Part shown: positions 17,599 through 28,156 of the stretch, in pieces | How positions within the stretch are numbered: position 1 is the stretch's first letter | How the letters are laid out: every line of letters starts with the position of its first letter | DNA from: Ardenticatena maritima | GTDB lineage: Bacteria; Chloroflexota; Anaerolineae; Ardenticatenales; Ardenticatenaceae | DNA: 64,000 nucleotides | Reading direction: 5' to 3' | Assembly: GCF_001306175.1 (NCBI RefSeq) | Contig: NZ_LGKN01000005.1 | Location: 1-64,000, forward strand | Translations under genes and position numbers: made by a program | Notes under the pieces: generated by a model | Seen by the model: only the letters and a program-made list of their open reading frames with translations | What the model was told of the DNA's origin: nothing | Databases searched by the model: none

Positions 17599-19316
17599 CT
17601 TTCAGCCGTATTCGATCCGCAGGGGATACTGAAAGTCCTCAAGCGCCAAAGCATCCAGAAGGCCGGCAAGATCTTTCAGCCGTATTCGATCCGCAGGGGA
17701 TACTGAAAGCTCGCGTGGGTGTCGTGAAAAGCGCGCCCGCCGTGCTGCTTTCAGCCGTATTCGATCCGCAGGGGATACTGAAAGCCCTTCTGCCCGGGAG
17801 TTGGAAGAAATAGAGACATGCTTTCAGCCGTATTCGATCCGCAGGGGATACTGAAAGGGCGGATTTCTTCGATGACACCTACCAGCTCTACCCCTTTCAG
17901 CCGTATTCGATCCGCAGGGGATACTGAAAGTCTTTTTTTTCGTGTTCGTACCGGCGGCGGCGCTGGCCTTTCAGCCGTATTCGATCCGCAGGGGATACTG
18001 AAAGTTCTGTGGTCAATTGTATATCGTCAATGCCGCAACCTTTCAGCCGTATTCGATCCGCAGGGGATACTGAAAGTCGATATTCCAACGTGGATAAAGA
18101 CGTTGGCGGATGCCTTTCAGCCGTATTCGATCCGCAGGGGATACTGAAAGTGCCTCGACGCAAGGTCTCGGCTGCGGCACGGCTTGCTTTCAGCCGTATT
18201 CGATCCGCAGGGGATACTGAAAGTCAGCAATGAACTGATGGTAGACAGCACGCCCGCTGCTTTCAGCCGTATTCGATCCGCAGGGGATACTGAAAGGCAT
18301 GGTCGCCGTGGCGGTAGGTGGGTTGTTGATTGCTTTCAGCCGTATTCGATCCGCAGGGGATACTGAAAGTACATGCGGCGCTTCAATGCCGACGGCGACG
18401 ATGCTCTTTCAGCCGTATTCGATCCGCAGGGGATACTGAAAGCTTTTCGCTCATGCTTCACCTCCCTGGTCGTTTGTTCTTTCAGCCGTATTCGATCCGC
18501 AGGGGATACTGAAAGTCGCCGTACCCGGCGACCCCCAGGCGACTATCACCATCTTTCAGCCGTATTCGATCCGCAGGGGATACTGAAAGCTCTCGTATCT
18601 CGTTCCGCTCCTCTATCGTCCGACCTTTCAGCCGTATTCGATCCGCAGGGGATACTGAAAGTCCTGGATACGTGCCCTTGCAGATGCCATTCCGCCCTTT
18701 CAGCCGTATTCGATCCGCAGGGGATACTGAAAGACGTGGTGGTTGTGGCGCTTGAACGTCCGGCTTACGGACTTTCAGCCGTATTCGATCCGCAGGGGAT
18801 ACTGAAAGCTAGCAAAAGCACCCGCCAAACGACGTGCCACAGCCTTTCAGCCGTATTCGATCCGCAGGGGATACTGAAAGCCGATAAGTCCACCGATAAA
18901 ATAGAGTTTCCGCCGCTTTCAGCCGTATTCGATCCGCAGGGGATACTGAAAGGTTCTCGTGTAAGACGTTTCAGGCGACTGTACGGTCCTTTCAGCCGTA
19001 TTCGATCCGCAGGGGATACTGAAAGGACGTGTGCGGGGTCCGGCGGGGGGAGTTCGAGCGTCTTTCAGCCGTATTCGATCCGCAGGGGATACTGAAAGGT
19101 ACATCATGGCGCTCGTTGTGAAGCGAGGGCGCGGCCTTTCAGCCGTATTCGATCCGCAGGGGATACTGAAAGAAAGGTTTTCATTCAGGAGCGCCGGGAC
19201 TGGTCGCCTTTCAGCCGTATTCGATCCGCAGGGGATACTGAAAGCTGTCGGCTGCACGGAGAGAGGCTGGCGTAATATCCTTTCAGCCGTATTCGATCCG
19301 CAGGGGATACACCGTT
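17599..19316 (+). CRISPR. CRISPR array, 24 repeats of 37 nt and 23 spacers
   Basis: The repeat starts CTTTCAGCCGTATTCG and ends GGGGATACTGAAAG; its ends are a 7-bp inverted pair (CTTTCAG/CTGAAAG). Repeats begin at 17599, 17673, 17748, 17821, 17894, 17968, 18040, 18114, 18187, 18260, 18333, 18406, 18479, 18553, 18625, 18697, 18772, 18844, 18916, 18989, 19062, 19136, 19208 and 19280. The first 23 read as identical; the last matches for 31 bases, then its final 6 differ. Spacers are 35-38 nt and all appear distinct. The 3' end ACTGAAAG resembles the 8-nt crRNA handle ATTGAAA(C/G) of type I/III systems, which with the decayed last repeat supports plus-strand transcription from a leader on the left. 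No cas genes are in the window, so the type cannot be assigned. Confidence 0.99.
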
Positions 19317-19330
19317 TCCCCACCCTCACA

Positions 19331-19354
19331 GGCTCCCGAACAGGAGCCTTTTTT
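19331..19354 (+). terminator. Terminator after the CRISPR array
   Basis: GGCTCC-CGAACA-GGAGCC followed by TTTTTT, 14 bases after the last repeat; it would end the precursor crRNA. Confidence 0.85.
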
Positions 19355-19360
19355 GTTGCC

Positions 19361-19383
19361 AGCCCGCCGCGTGCGGGCTTTTT
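19361..19383 (+). terminator. Second terminator after the CRISPR array
   Basis: AGCCCGC-CGCGT-GCGGGCT followed by TTTT, immediately after the first terminator; a tandem arrangement separating the array from uvrC. Confidence 0.78.
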
Positions 19384-19452
19384 GCATGGGCAACGCACGC
19401 GCCACAAGGGCACCCCCACAGAACGCACGCCTTCGGCGGTGTTTGAGGGGCT

Positions 19453-19480
19453 TTGTTTTCACCCCCGGGGCGAGTACAAT
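19453..19480 (+). promoter_or_regulatory. Probable uvrC promoter
   Basis: -35 TTGTTT and -10 TACAAT with 16 bp between them, ending 26 bases before the uvrC start codon. Confidence 0.55.
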
Positions 19481-19506
19481 AGGCGTGGTGTCAAGGAGAG
19501 GAGACG

Positions 19507-21369
19507 ATGGCGCGACGCAAGCAGGAGATTCCAGCCCATATCAAGCCGCAGTTAGACGCCCTGCCGAAACGCCCCGGCGTTTACCTCATGAAGAACCGCG
19601 CCGGCGAGATTCTCTATGTCGGCAAGGCGAAGAACCTGCGCAACCGTGTGCGCTCCTATTGGAGCGCCGCCAGCCAGCGCGTGCCCAAAATCCGCCGCCT
19701 GACCAGCCAGGTGGAAACCATTGAAACCTGGATTACCGACAGCGAACTTGAAGCGCTCTTGCTGGAAAACACGCTCATCAAGCAACACCAGCCGCGCTAC
19801 AATGTGCGCCTGAAAGATGACAAACGCTACCCCTATATCCGCGTCACCTGGCACGAACCCTACCCCAAAGTGATGATGACGCGCCAGATGGTGCGCGACG
19901 GCTCGCGCTACTTCGGACCTTACACCTCGGCGTGGGCGGTGCATGAGACGCTGGATATTCTGCGCAAACGCTTCAAGTATCTGACATGCAACCGCACCAT
20001 CACAGGCAACGATGAACGCGCCTGCCTCTACTACCACATTGGCTTGTGCGCCGCCCCCTGTATCGGCGCGGTCAGCCAGGAAGAATACCGCGCCCTCATC
20101 CAGCAGCTGATGAACTTTCTGGACGGCGACCACGCCACCCTGTTGCGCGACCTGGAACGCGAGATGTACGCCGCCGCCGAGGCGCTGGAATTTGAGCGGG
20201 CGGCGGCTCTGCGCGACCAAATCACCGCGCTGCGCCGTGTCGTCGAACAGCAGAAGGTGGTGGACGTCGGCGGCGGCGACCAGGATGTGGTCGCGTTTGC
20301 CCGTGATGAGCGCGACGCCGTGGTGCAGGTCTTTTTCATTCGCAACGGCAAACTCATCGGGCGCGAAACGTTTACGCTGGACAACGTGGAAGGCGAAGAA
20401 GACGCCGAGCTGATGCAGTCGTTCATTCAGCAATTCTACGACCAGACCGCCACCATCCCCCAAGAAATTCTGCTGCCGCGCGACCTGGACGAGATGGCGA
20501 TTGTGCGCCAATGGTTGAAGCAAAAACGGGGCGCGGATGTGGTGCTGCGTGTGCCGCGCCGGGGCAAACAGCGCGAGCTGGTGGAAATGGCAACCGCCAA
20601 CGCTGTTGAAGCGCTGGAACACCTGCGCTCGCATTGGGCGGTGCAGGAACGCCGCCAAACCGAGGCGATTGATGAACTGCAACAGGCGCTCAGCCTGCCC
20701 AAGCCCCCCGTGCGTATTGAGTGCTACGATGTGAGCCACATGCAGGGCACACATGTGGTGGGGAGCATGGTCGTTTTCGAGAAAGGACAACCCCGCAAAA
20801 GCGACTACCGCAAATTCAAAATGCGCCACCAGCGCAATGATGACTTTGCCAACATGCAGGAGATGCTGCGCCGCCGATTGGACAACTGGCGCGAGGCGCA
20901 ACGCAAACCCGGCGGCGACAAATGGGGCATTCTGCCCGACCTGATGGTGATTGATGGGGGCAAAGGGCAACTGAACGCCGCCGTCGCCGTGCTGGATGAA
21001 TTCGGGTTGAGCGACACCGTTCCGGTGATTGCGCTGGCGAAGCGCGAAGAAGAAATCTTCATGCCCGGCGTCAGCGAACCCATCAAACTCGATCGGTCTT
21101 CGCCCGCCCTGCACCTGCTCCAACGCGCCCGCGACGAAGCCCACCGCTTCGCCGTCTCCTACCAGCGCACCTTGCGCCGCAAAGCGGGCTTGCGCTCCTC
21201 GCTGGAAGATATCCCCGGCATTGGTCCCAAGCGTCGCGCGCGGCTCCTGCGCCATTTCGGGAGTATCGAGGCGATTCGGCGGGCAAGCGTGGACGAACTG
21301 GCGGCTGTGCCCGGCATGACGCGCGCGGTCGCCGAACTGGTCAAGCGGACGCTCAACAACGACGCGTGA
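19507..21369 (+). CDS. uvrC: Excinuclease ABC subunit C
   Basis: 620 residues, normal for UvrC. It makes both incisions around bulky DNA lesions with UvrA/UvrB. The N-terminal GIY-YIG nuclease (about 20-100) reads P-G-V-Y-L-M-K followed by I-L-Y-V-G-K-A-K-N-L-R-N-R-V. A UVR domain (E-F-E-R-A-A-A-L-R-D-Q near 227) follows. The RNase H-like second nuclease is seen in E-C-Y-D-V-S-H-M-Q-G-T and L-M-V-I-D-G-G-K-G-Q-L. The end holds a tandem helix-hairpin-helix (I-P-G-I-G-P-K-R-R-A-R-L-L). The start has AAGGAGAGGAG upstream. It probably heads a three-gene operon. Confidence 0.98.
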   Translation: MARRKQEIPAHIKPQLDALPKRPGVYLMKNRAGEILYVGKAKNLRNRVRSYWSAASQRVPKIRRLTSQVETIETWITDSELEALLLENTLIKQHQPRYNVRLKDDKRYPYIRVTWHEPYPKVMMTRQMVRDGSRYFGPYTSAWAVHETLDILRKRFKYLTCNRTITGNDERACLYYHIGLCAAPCIGAVSQEEYRALIQQLMNFLDGDHATLLRDLEREMYAAAEALEFERAAALRDQITALRRVVEQQKVVDVGGGDQDVVAFARDERDAVVQVFFIRNGKLIGRETFTLDNVEGEEDAELMQSFIQQFYDQTATIPQEILLPRDLDEMAIVRQWLKQKRGADVVLRVPRRGKQRELVEMATANAVEALEHLRSHWAVQERRQTEAIDELQQALSLPKPPVRIECYDVSHMQGTHVVGSMVVFEKGQPRKSDYRKFKMRHQRNDDFANMQEMLRRRLDNWREAQRKPGGDKWGILPDLMVIDGGKGQLNAAVAVLDEFGLSDTVPVIALAKREEEIFMPGVSEPIKLDRSSPALHLLQRARDEAHRFAVSYQRTLRRKAGLRSSLEDIPGIGPKRRARLLRHFGSIEAIRRASVDELAAVPGMTRAVAELVKRTLNNDA

Positions 21370-21383
21370 AGAAAGGAGTTGCC

Positions 21384-22025
21384 ATGAGCATTTGGGGCAA
21401 AGTGCGGCGCGCGCTCGGGCTCGAACCGACGCTGCGCCCGCGTGAATCAACCGACGAAGTGGGCTCGCCCATTGACGAAGAGGCGTACACCGCGGCGCTG
21501 CTCGCCAACCGCGCCGAAAAAGACCGCTTCTTCAAGGAAGACCCACGCTCCCCCCTGCCGCCCGACGTGCGCGCCACATTCCAGGGGCTGGCGTACTATC
21601 CGCCCAACCGCACCTTGCGGTTGGTGCTCCCGCTGGAACGCGACCCCTCGGGCGAGCGCATTGTCATGCAAACCAGCACCGGCGATGAGCAGGTGTACGA
21701 GCGGTTGGGCTACGTCTCGTTCGAGGTGGACGGCGAGCCCACCCGCCTGGCGATTTACCGCGACGTGCGGAGCGGCGCCCTCTTCCTGCCCTTCCGCGAC
21801 GCCACCAGCGGCTCCGAAACCTACGGCGCAGGGCGCTATCTGGAACCCGTCCTGCTGGACGACAACACCGTGCTGGTGGATTTCAACCTGGCCTACAACC
21901 CGTTTTGCGCCTACAGCGACCAATGGAGTTGCCCACTGCCGCCCATGGAAAACTGGTTGCGCGTGCCCATTCGCGCCGGCGAAAAAGCCTTTTCCGCCCA
22001 CACCACCCAACCAGACGAGGTGTAG
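21384..22025 (+). CDS. DUF1684 family protein
   Basis: 213 residues, soluble. It matches the DUF1684 family, whose function is not established: the signature C-P-L-P-P-M-E-N-W-L-R-V-P-I-R-A-G-E-K lies near the C-terminus (about 180-200), preceded by F-L-P-F-R-D-A-T-S-G-S-E-T-Y-G-A-G-R-Y-L and V-L-V-D-F-N-L-A-Y-N-P-F-C-A-Y. The ATG at 21384 (AAAGGAG upstream) is preferred over an in-frame GTG 18 bases earlier that overlaps the uvrC stop. It sits 14 bases after uvrC and is probably co-transcribed. Confidence 0.85.
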   Translation: MSIWGKVRRALGLEPTLRPRESTDEVGSPIDEEAYTAALLANRAEKDRFFKEDPRSPLPPDVRATFQGLAYYPPNRTLRLVLPLERDPSGERIVMQTSTGDEQVYERLGYVSFEVDGEPTRLAIYRDVRSGALFLPFRDATSGSETYGAGRYLEPVLLDDNTVLVDFNLAYNPFCAYSDQWSCPLPPMENWLRVPIRAGEKAFSAHTTQPDEV

Positions 22026-22028
22026 CCG

Positions 22029-22784
22029 ATGCCGCGCTTCATCATTCCCCACCCCGACGATGTCGCCGATGATGTGCGTTGCTACTACCGCCACGCCCGC
22101 CGCATGCCCGAACCGGTTGTCGAATTGGGCGTGGCGCATGGGCGCTACACCCTCACCCTCGCCGACCAGCAAATCCGCATGGTGGCGGTCGGCGAAGACG
22201 CCGGGCTCCTGCAAGCGTTGCACGCTTTCGCGCAGGAGCGCCACCTGCCTGTGGAGATTCTGACGGCGGCGTGGGAAACCGTGCGCTTGCCTTTTCGCCC
22301 CGGCATGCTCTTTTTGCCCGAAGGGCGGCTGGCGCGTCTGCTCACCTACGAGGCGATCATGCGCTTCTTGCGCCACGTACACGGCTTGTTGCAGGTGGGC
22401 GGCAAATTCATGTTCGACCTGCCCCTGCCCGACATGCACGCCATCGCCCCCTACCTGCTGCCCACCGGGCAAACCCTCATCTGGCGGAAAAGCACCCCAC
22501 TGGATGGCGGGGGCGTGCGGCATGTGTGGGAACGGCGCGCCTACGACGTGGTGGCGCAAATTGAGACGCGCCACATTGTGGAAGAAGAGGTGGACGCCGA
22601 GGGCTTCACCCGCACACGGCGGCACCGCATGGAACAGCGCGGCTGGTTTTGGCCGCGCGAAGTACGCGCCATGCTGGAAGCCACGGGCTTCTTCATCGAA
22701 GCGGTCTACGGTGGGTTCAACGATGAACCGCTGACCGACGCCAGCCCCGTGCAAGTGTGGGTCGTGCGGAAGCCGGCCGGCTAA
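22029..22784 (+). CDS. Methyltransferase-like protein (class I SAM fold), substrate unknown
   Basis: 251 residues, starting 3 bases after the DUF1684 stop. The fold pattern suggests a Rossmann-type methyltransferase: V-V-E-L-G-V-A-H-G-R-Y-T-L-T-L-A (about 29-44) as motif I, an F-L-R-H-V-H-G-L-L-Q-V-G-G-K-F-M-F-D-L-P segment typical of motif post-III, and a C-terminal M-L-E-A-T-G-F-F-I-E-A-V-Y-G-G-F seen in many methyltransferases of the UbiE/Methyltransf_11 type. Motif I is G-V-A-H-G rather than G-x-G-x-G, so SAM binding may be altered. Co-transcribed with uvrC by position. Confidence 0.65.
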   Translation: MPRFIIPHPDDVADDVRCYYRHARRMPEPVVELGVAHGRYTLTLADQQIRMVAVGEDAGLLQALHAFAQERHLPVEILTAAWETVRLPFRPGMLFLPEGRLARLLTYEAIMRFLRHVHGLLQVGGKFMFDLPLPDMHAIAPYLLPTGQTLIWRKSTPLDGGGVRHVWERRAYDVVAQIETRHIVEEEVDAEGFTRTRRHRMEQRGWFWPREVRAMLEATGFFIEAVYGGFNDEPLTDASPVQVWVVRKPAG

Positions 22785-22803
22785 CCATGCCACACAATAG
22801 CAA

Positions 22804-22834
22804 AACGCGCCTGCATGTGGCGTGCAGGCGCGTT
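22804..22834. terminator. Bidirectional terminator between the uvrC group and lepA
   Basis: AACGCGCCTGCA pairs with TGCAGGCGCGTT over a 7-nt loop. On the minus strand it is followed by TTTTGC (lepA end); on the plus strand by a weaker CGGTTCGTT. It separates two convergent units. Confidence 0.8.
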
Positions 22835-22856
22835 CGGTTCGTTCAACAGGCGCGAT

Positions 22857-24671
<1,815 letters not shown>

Positions 24672-24723
24672 GTGCGTCTCACCACCTGCCAACAAAGGGT
24701 CTCATCCTCTTGGGTCTTGCCAC

Positions 24724-24752
24724 AGTATAGTGTTGATTGCCCAAAATGCGAA
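24724..24752 (-). promoter_or_regulatory. Probable lepA promoter
   Basis: Minus strand -35 TTCGCA, 17 bp, -10 TATACT, 53 bases before the lepA start. Confidence 0.55.
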
Positions 24753-24768
24753 TTCTCTTTGCGCCATA

Positions 24769-24798
24769 TTCGCACGAATAGGCGCTCTTTGCTATAAT
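24769..24798 (+). promoter_or_regulatory. Probable promoter of the zinc-ribbon membrane protein
   Basis: -10 TATAAT (24793-24798) preceded at 18 bp by TTCGCA, the same -35 hexamer as the divergent lepA promoter. Divergent promoters share this intergenic region. Confidence 0.55.
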
Positions 24799-24858
24799 CC
24801 GCGCCGTTTGAGCGTGATTGACTTCACGGATCAACGTGAAAAAGGAGACTTGGGGCTC

Positions 24859-25287
24859 ATGGAAAATCTACCCGTCAATATCAGCGTACTGATTCAAGCA
24901 ACGATTGCATTTTTCACTGCGTTTGGGCTGGCGCTCTGGGTCAGTCTGGTCATCTGGACATACAACGATATTCGCGCCCGCACACGCGATATTTTTGCCA
25001 TTTTGCTGGCGGTGCTGCTGGTAGCCGTCTTCAACATTTTCGGCGTACCGCTCTACCTGTTGCTGCGCCCCCGCGAAACGCTGGCGGAGCAATACGAGCG
25101 TTCACTCGAAGAAGAAGCCTTGCTGCAAGAAATCGAAGACCGCCAGGTCTGCCCATCGTGCCACACTCCTGTGCGCGACGACTTCCTGGTCTGCCCGAAC
25201 TGCGCTACACGCTTGAAGAACAAATGCGCCAATTGCGGCAAGTTGATGCGCCTGGAATGGAACGTCTGCCCCTACTGCGGCACGTAA
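24859..25287 (+). CDS. Membrane protein with C-terminal double zinc ribbon
   Basis: 142 residues. Two membrane helices (about 10-33 and 45-65) are followed by a charged helix and two zinc-ribbon knuckle pairs: C-P-S-C...C-P-N-C and C-A-N-C...C-P-Y-C (about 98-141). The ends of the second pair almost coincide with the C-terminus. This layout is common in small Chloroflexota proteins of unknown role; the zinc domain faces the cytoplasm if the basic loop after helix one is inside. The ATG at 24859 has AAAGGAG upstream; the open frame extends far upstream but overlaps lepA antisense. Confidence 0.85.
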   Translation: MENLPVNISVLIQATIAFFTAFGLALWVSLVIWTYNDIRARTRDIFAILLAVLLVAVFNIFGVPLYLLLRPRETLAEQYERSLEEEALLQEIEDRQVCPSCHTPVRDDFLVCPNCATRLKNKCANCGKLMRLEWNVCPYCGT

Positions 25288-25308
25288 GCATACACGCACC
25301 ACATCGCC

Positions 25309-25334
25309 AGCCCCCGCACACGCGGGGGCTTTTT
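25309..25334 (+). terminator. Terminator after zinc-ribbon protein
   Basis: AGCCCCCG-CACA-CGCGGGGGCT-type hairpin followed by TTTT, 21 bases after the stop codon. Confidence 0.88.
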
Positions 25335-25347
25335 CCATGGCTGCGGC

Positions 25348-25376
25348 TTGCCCTGCGGCGCAATGTGCCATACCAT
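25348..25376 (+). promoter_or_regulatory. Probable promoter of the CBS protein
   Basis: -35 TTGCCC, 17 bp, -10 TACCAT, 50 bases before the start codon. Confidence 0.45.
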
Positions 25377-25426
25377 GAATGTATCCATACCCCTTTCAAC
25401 CCGTAAGTCGCCCAAGGAGGTGCGCT

Positions 25427-25837
25427 ATGCCGAAGAGAGTTGCCGATGTGATGAGCCACCGTGTGATTTCGTGCCACCCTCAAACGCCCATTCGTCGTTG
25501 CGCCCGCCGCATGCGTGAAAACGACGTGAGCGCGCTCATTGTGCTGGACGACGACGGATACCTGGCGGGCATTCTCAGCCAGACCGACCTGGTCACCCTG
25601 CGGGCGTATCGTCCTGAGTGGGAAGAGATGGTGGCGGAACACGCCATGATTCGCAACGTGCTCACGGTCACGCCGGATACGCCGCTGGAAGAAGCGTGCG
25701 ATTTGATGGCGCGTTTGCGGGTACACCGCCTTGTGGTGGTGGAAGAAGACGAAAACGGCAAACACCCTATCGGCGTGTTAAGCATGACGGACGTGGTACG
25801 CGAGATGGCGGAAGGCGACGAGAGCGCCAACGCCTGA
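25427..25837 (+). CDS. CBS domain pair protein
   Basis: 136 residues, consisting only of a tandem CBS (Bateman) module: V-A-D-V-M-S-H-R-V-I-S-C in the first repeat, G-I-L-S-Q-T-D-L near residue 43, and H-P-I-G-V-L-S-M-T-D-V-V-R at the end of the second. Such stand-alone pairs bind adenine nucleotides or SAM and act as sensors on partner proteins; the partner is not evident here. A strong AAGGAGG precedes the ATG. Confidence 0.93.
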   Translation: MPKRVADVMSHRVISCHPQTPIRRCARRMRENDVSALIVLDDDGYLAGILSQTDLVTLRAYRPEWEEMVAEHAMIRNVLTVTPDTPLEEACDLMARLRVHRLVVVEEDENGKHPIGVLSMTDVVREMAEGDESANA

Positions 25838-25842
25838 ACCGC

Positions 25843-26493
25843 TTACGCCAAAAGCACCTGCTCCAAAAAATCGCGCACCAGCCGCCCAACGGTTTGGGTG
25901 TGCTCGCCGCTGTACGCATGGTCGGCGTGGGGGATGGTGTGCACCTGCACATGCGCCGCCCCCAACGCCATGCTCTGCAAGACATGGGGCGGCGAGATGT
26001 CATCGTATTCGCCCGTGATGAGCAAGCGCGGGCGTTCGTCCTGGGTGAATGTGGCGGGTGAAAGATGCCAGAGCGGCGTCCCGATGCCGGCAAACGCCTT
26101 GACGCTCTGCACACGCGGCAAGGCGCGCAAGCCCACCCACGCGCCAAAACTGTATCCCACCAGGGCGCGGCGATCGCGCGGCACGCCCGGCTGCGCGCCA
26201 AGCGCCTGCACCGCGGCGACAATGTCGGCTTCTTCGGCTTCGCCCCCGCCAAATGCGCCTTCGCTTTCTCCCACGCCGCGAAAGTTGAAGCGCACCACCA
26301 CAAAGCCGGCGCTCGCCAGCGTCTGCGCCAAGGCGACCACCAGCGGCGTTTCCATAGAACCACCGTAGAGCGGATGGGGATGCGCCACTACGACGCCGCC
26401 GCGGGGGGAGATTTCCGCCGCGGGGCGCACAACGCGCCCGGACAGCAAAAGCCCGTCTTCGGTTTCAAAGGCGATGGGTGTTTCGTTCAGCAT
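25843..26493 (-). CDS. Alpha/beta hydrolase
   Basis: 216 residues, no signal peptide. An alpha/beta hydrolase of the dienelactone-hydrolase/YfhR-like type: H-P-H-P-L-Y-G-G-S-M oxyanion region, F-N-F-R-G-V-G-E-S-E-G, nucleophile elbow G-Y-S-F-G-A (Ser near 120), an Asp in G-E-Y-D-D-I and His in H-A-D-H-A-Y. The substrate is unknown. It starts 20 bases after the substrate-binding protein on the same strand and probably shares its transcript. The start at 26493 is preferred over an in-frame extension lacking a ribosome site. Confidence 0.88.
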   Translation of the reverse strand: MLNETPIAFETEDGLLLSGRVVRPAAEISPRGGVVVAHPHPLYGGSMETPLVVALAQTLASAGFVVVRFNFRGVGESEGAFGGGEAEEADIVAAVQALGAQPGVPRDRRALVGYSFGAWVGLRALPRVQSVKAFAGIGTPLWHLSPATFTQDERPRLLITGEYDDISPPHVLQSMALGAAHVQVHTIPHADHAYSGEHTQTVGRLVRDFLEQVLLA

Positions 26494-26513
26494 GGGCGAC
26501 TCCGCGGTCTGGT

Positions 26514-28151
26514 TCAAGGGGTGCGTGCTTTTTGCTTTGCGCGCATGTCGAGTTGCCAGGTGCGCGGATTCCAGCCGCCGGCGGGCGCGATGCGCCCACG
26601 CACCCACGGTTGGGTCAGCAGCGCCTGCGCGCGGTGGAAAAGCGGCACGTGCGCCGCTTCTTCCACTGTGATGAGCGTGTGCGCCTGACGGTAGAGGTCC
26701 ATGCGGGCGGTGGGGTCTTGCTCATTCATGGCGCTTTCCACCACGTCATCAAATTCACCGCACAATCGCCGCCAGTGGTTCTGGCTGGCTTCACAATGGA
26801 AAGGCGCATAGTACCACTCGTGCAAGTCCGGCACGGGCGAGCACCATTCAAAAAGCCAGGCATGCGCGATTTCGGGCAAGGGAATGGTGCGGTCCAGATG
26901 GGCTTCGTACTCGTCGGCGGGAAGCGGCACCACGTTGACGGTTATGTCAAGCGTGGTACGCCACATTGAGGCAACGGCGTTCGCCACATCCACCCATTCG
27001 GGGATGTCGGGTGTGGCGAGTTGCAACGTGGGAAAGCCCAAACCGCGCGGATACCCCGCCTGCGCCAGCCATGTGCGGGCTTGCGCCGTGTCATACGCGA
27101 CGCCGGTCGGTTCGGTGGCGCCAAACAACGCCGCGGGCGCGAGCGAGGACGCAGCGACACGATCGCCCGGCGACTGGCGCACCAGCAGAGAGCGGTCAAT
27201 CGCCGCCGCAAGGGCGCGCCGCACACGCACACGGTCAACCGGCGGCTTGACGGTGGTGAACCCGATGCCCACGGTGCAGGATTGTTCGACAAGCGAAAGT
27301 TGCTCGCGCAGGGTGTCATCCGTCTGGACGGCGGGCACGGCTTCGGCGGGGAGCGCCAGGCGGTCAAAAAGCCCCGCGCGGTAATCGGCGAGGGCGTCTG
27401 TGGTCAAAGAGAAGTTGATGATGTCGGGGGTGCGTGGCTGCCGCTCAGCCGGGTAGGTTGGGTTGCGTGTCAGGCTGATGGTGTCGGGGGGCAACCAGGC
27501 GGTGAAAACGTAAGGACCGATGCTTTGCAAGCGTTCAGGCGACTGCCAGCCCACATTGCCCGCCGCAATGGCGTTCTGGGGAAGGGGGCGGGCAATCGGC
27601 AACGAGAGCACGGCGGGCAAATCAGCCCCCGGACGCACGAGGTCAATTTCGACGGTTTGCGGGTCGAGCGCCCGCACGCCTACACTCGCCAGGTCCACGA
27701 TGTCCTGGCTTTCGTACACGTCGCGGCACCCTTCGATGATGAAGAGGGCTTCAACAAACGGGGCGCGCGTCGAGGGGGCGCAGGCGCGACGGAGCGAGGC
27801 GACCACGTCATCGGCGCTGAAAGAGGCCACCGGGTTGCCCTGCACATCGCGCCACTGCAAGCCGGTTTGCAGGCGGAAGGTGTAAATGCGCCCGTTCGTA
27901 CTAGCGCGCCACTCGGTCGCCAAATCGGGGACGATGGTAGCGGTCTCCGGGTCGTAGCGCGTCAGGCCGGCATGCACCAGATTGACAAGCAACAGCGAAA
28001 GGTCGTCCTGCGCCAGCGCGGGGTCAAGGGTGGCGGGCAAACCCAACAACGGCAAGTCGAGTGTGGCGGGGGTGGTTTCGCGTTGCAAGGGGGTGCAATG
28101 CACAAGCAGCAGAAGCGCCACAAGCCACGCATGACGCACGAGGGAGCGCAT
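26514..28151 (-). CDS. Extracellular solute-binding lipoprotein, peptide/nickel ABC type (family 5)
   Basis: 545 residues. The N-terminus M-R-S-L-V-R-H-A-W-L-V-A-L-L-L-L-V-H-C is a lipoprotein signal with Cys19. The body follows the family 5 pattern: A-T-L-D-P-A-L-A-Q-D, N-L-V-H-A-G-L-T-R-Y-D-P-E, I-V-P-D-L-A-T-E-W, T-F-R-L-Q-T-G-L-Q-W-R-D, F-S-A-D-D-V-V-A-S-L, and a late W-R-T-T-L-D-I-T-V-N segment. These proteins bind oligopeptides, nickel or similar ligands. No permease or ATPase genes are adjacent. It starts 5 bases after an ECF sigma factor gene, an unusual pairing. Confidence 0.9.
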   Translation of the reverse strand: MRSLVRHAWLVALLLLVHCTPLQRETTPATLDLPLLGLPATLDPALAQDDLSLLLVNLVHAGLTRYDPETATIVPDLATEWRASTNGRIYTFRLQTGLQWRDVQGNPVASFSADDVVASLRRACAPSTRAPFVEALFIIEGCRDVYESQDIVDLASVGVRALDPQTVEIDLVRPGADLPAVLSLPIARPLPQNAIAAGNVGWQSPERLQSIGPYVFTAWLPPDTISLTRNPTYPAERQPRTPDIINFSLTTDALADYRAGLFDRLALPAEAVPAVQTDDTLREQLSLVEQSCTVGIGFTTVKPPVDRVRVRRALAAAIDRSLLVRQSPGDRVAASSLAPAALFGATEPTGVAYDTAQARTWLAQAGYPRGLGFPTLQLATPDIPEWVDVANAVASMWRTTLDITVNVVPLPADEYEAHLDRTIPLPEIAHAWLFEWCSPVPDLHEWYYAPFHCEASQNHWRRLCGEFDDVVESAMNEQDPTARMDLYRQAHTLITVEEAAHVPLFHRAQALLTQPWVRGRIAPAGGWNPRTWQLDMRAKQKARTP

Positions 28152-28156
28152 AGCGT

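Noticed and set aside
17818-19555. Open frames across the CRISPR array, with repeated L-S-A-V-F-D-P-Q-G-I-L-K
   Set aside because: They are translations of the 37-nt repeat in different frames; periodic repeats with unique spacers are CRISPR, not coding sequence.
19552-21450. 632-residue minus-strand open frame opposite uvrC
   Set aside because: It mirrors the conserved uvrC codons in the other strand; composition is not protein-like and no domain is seen.
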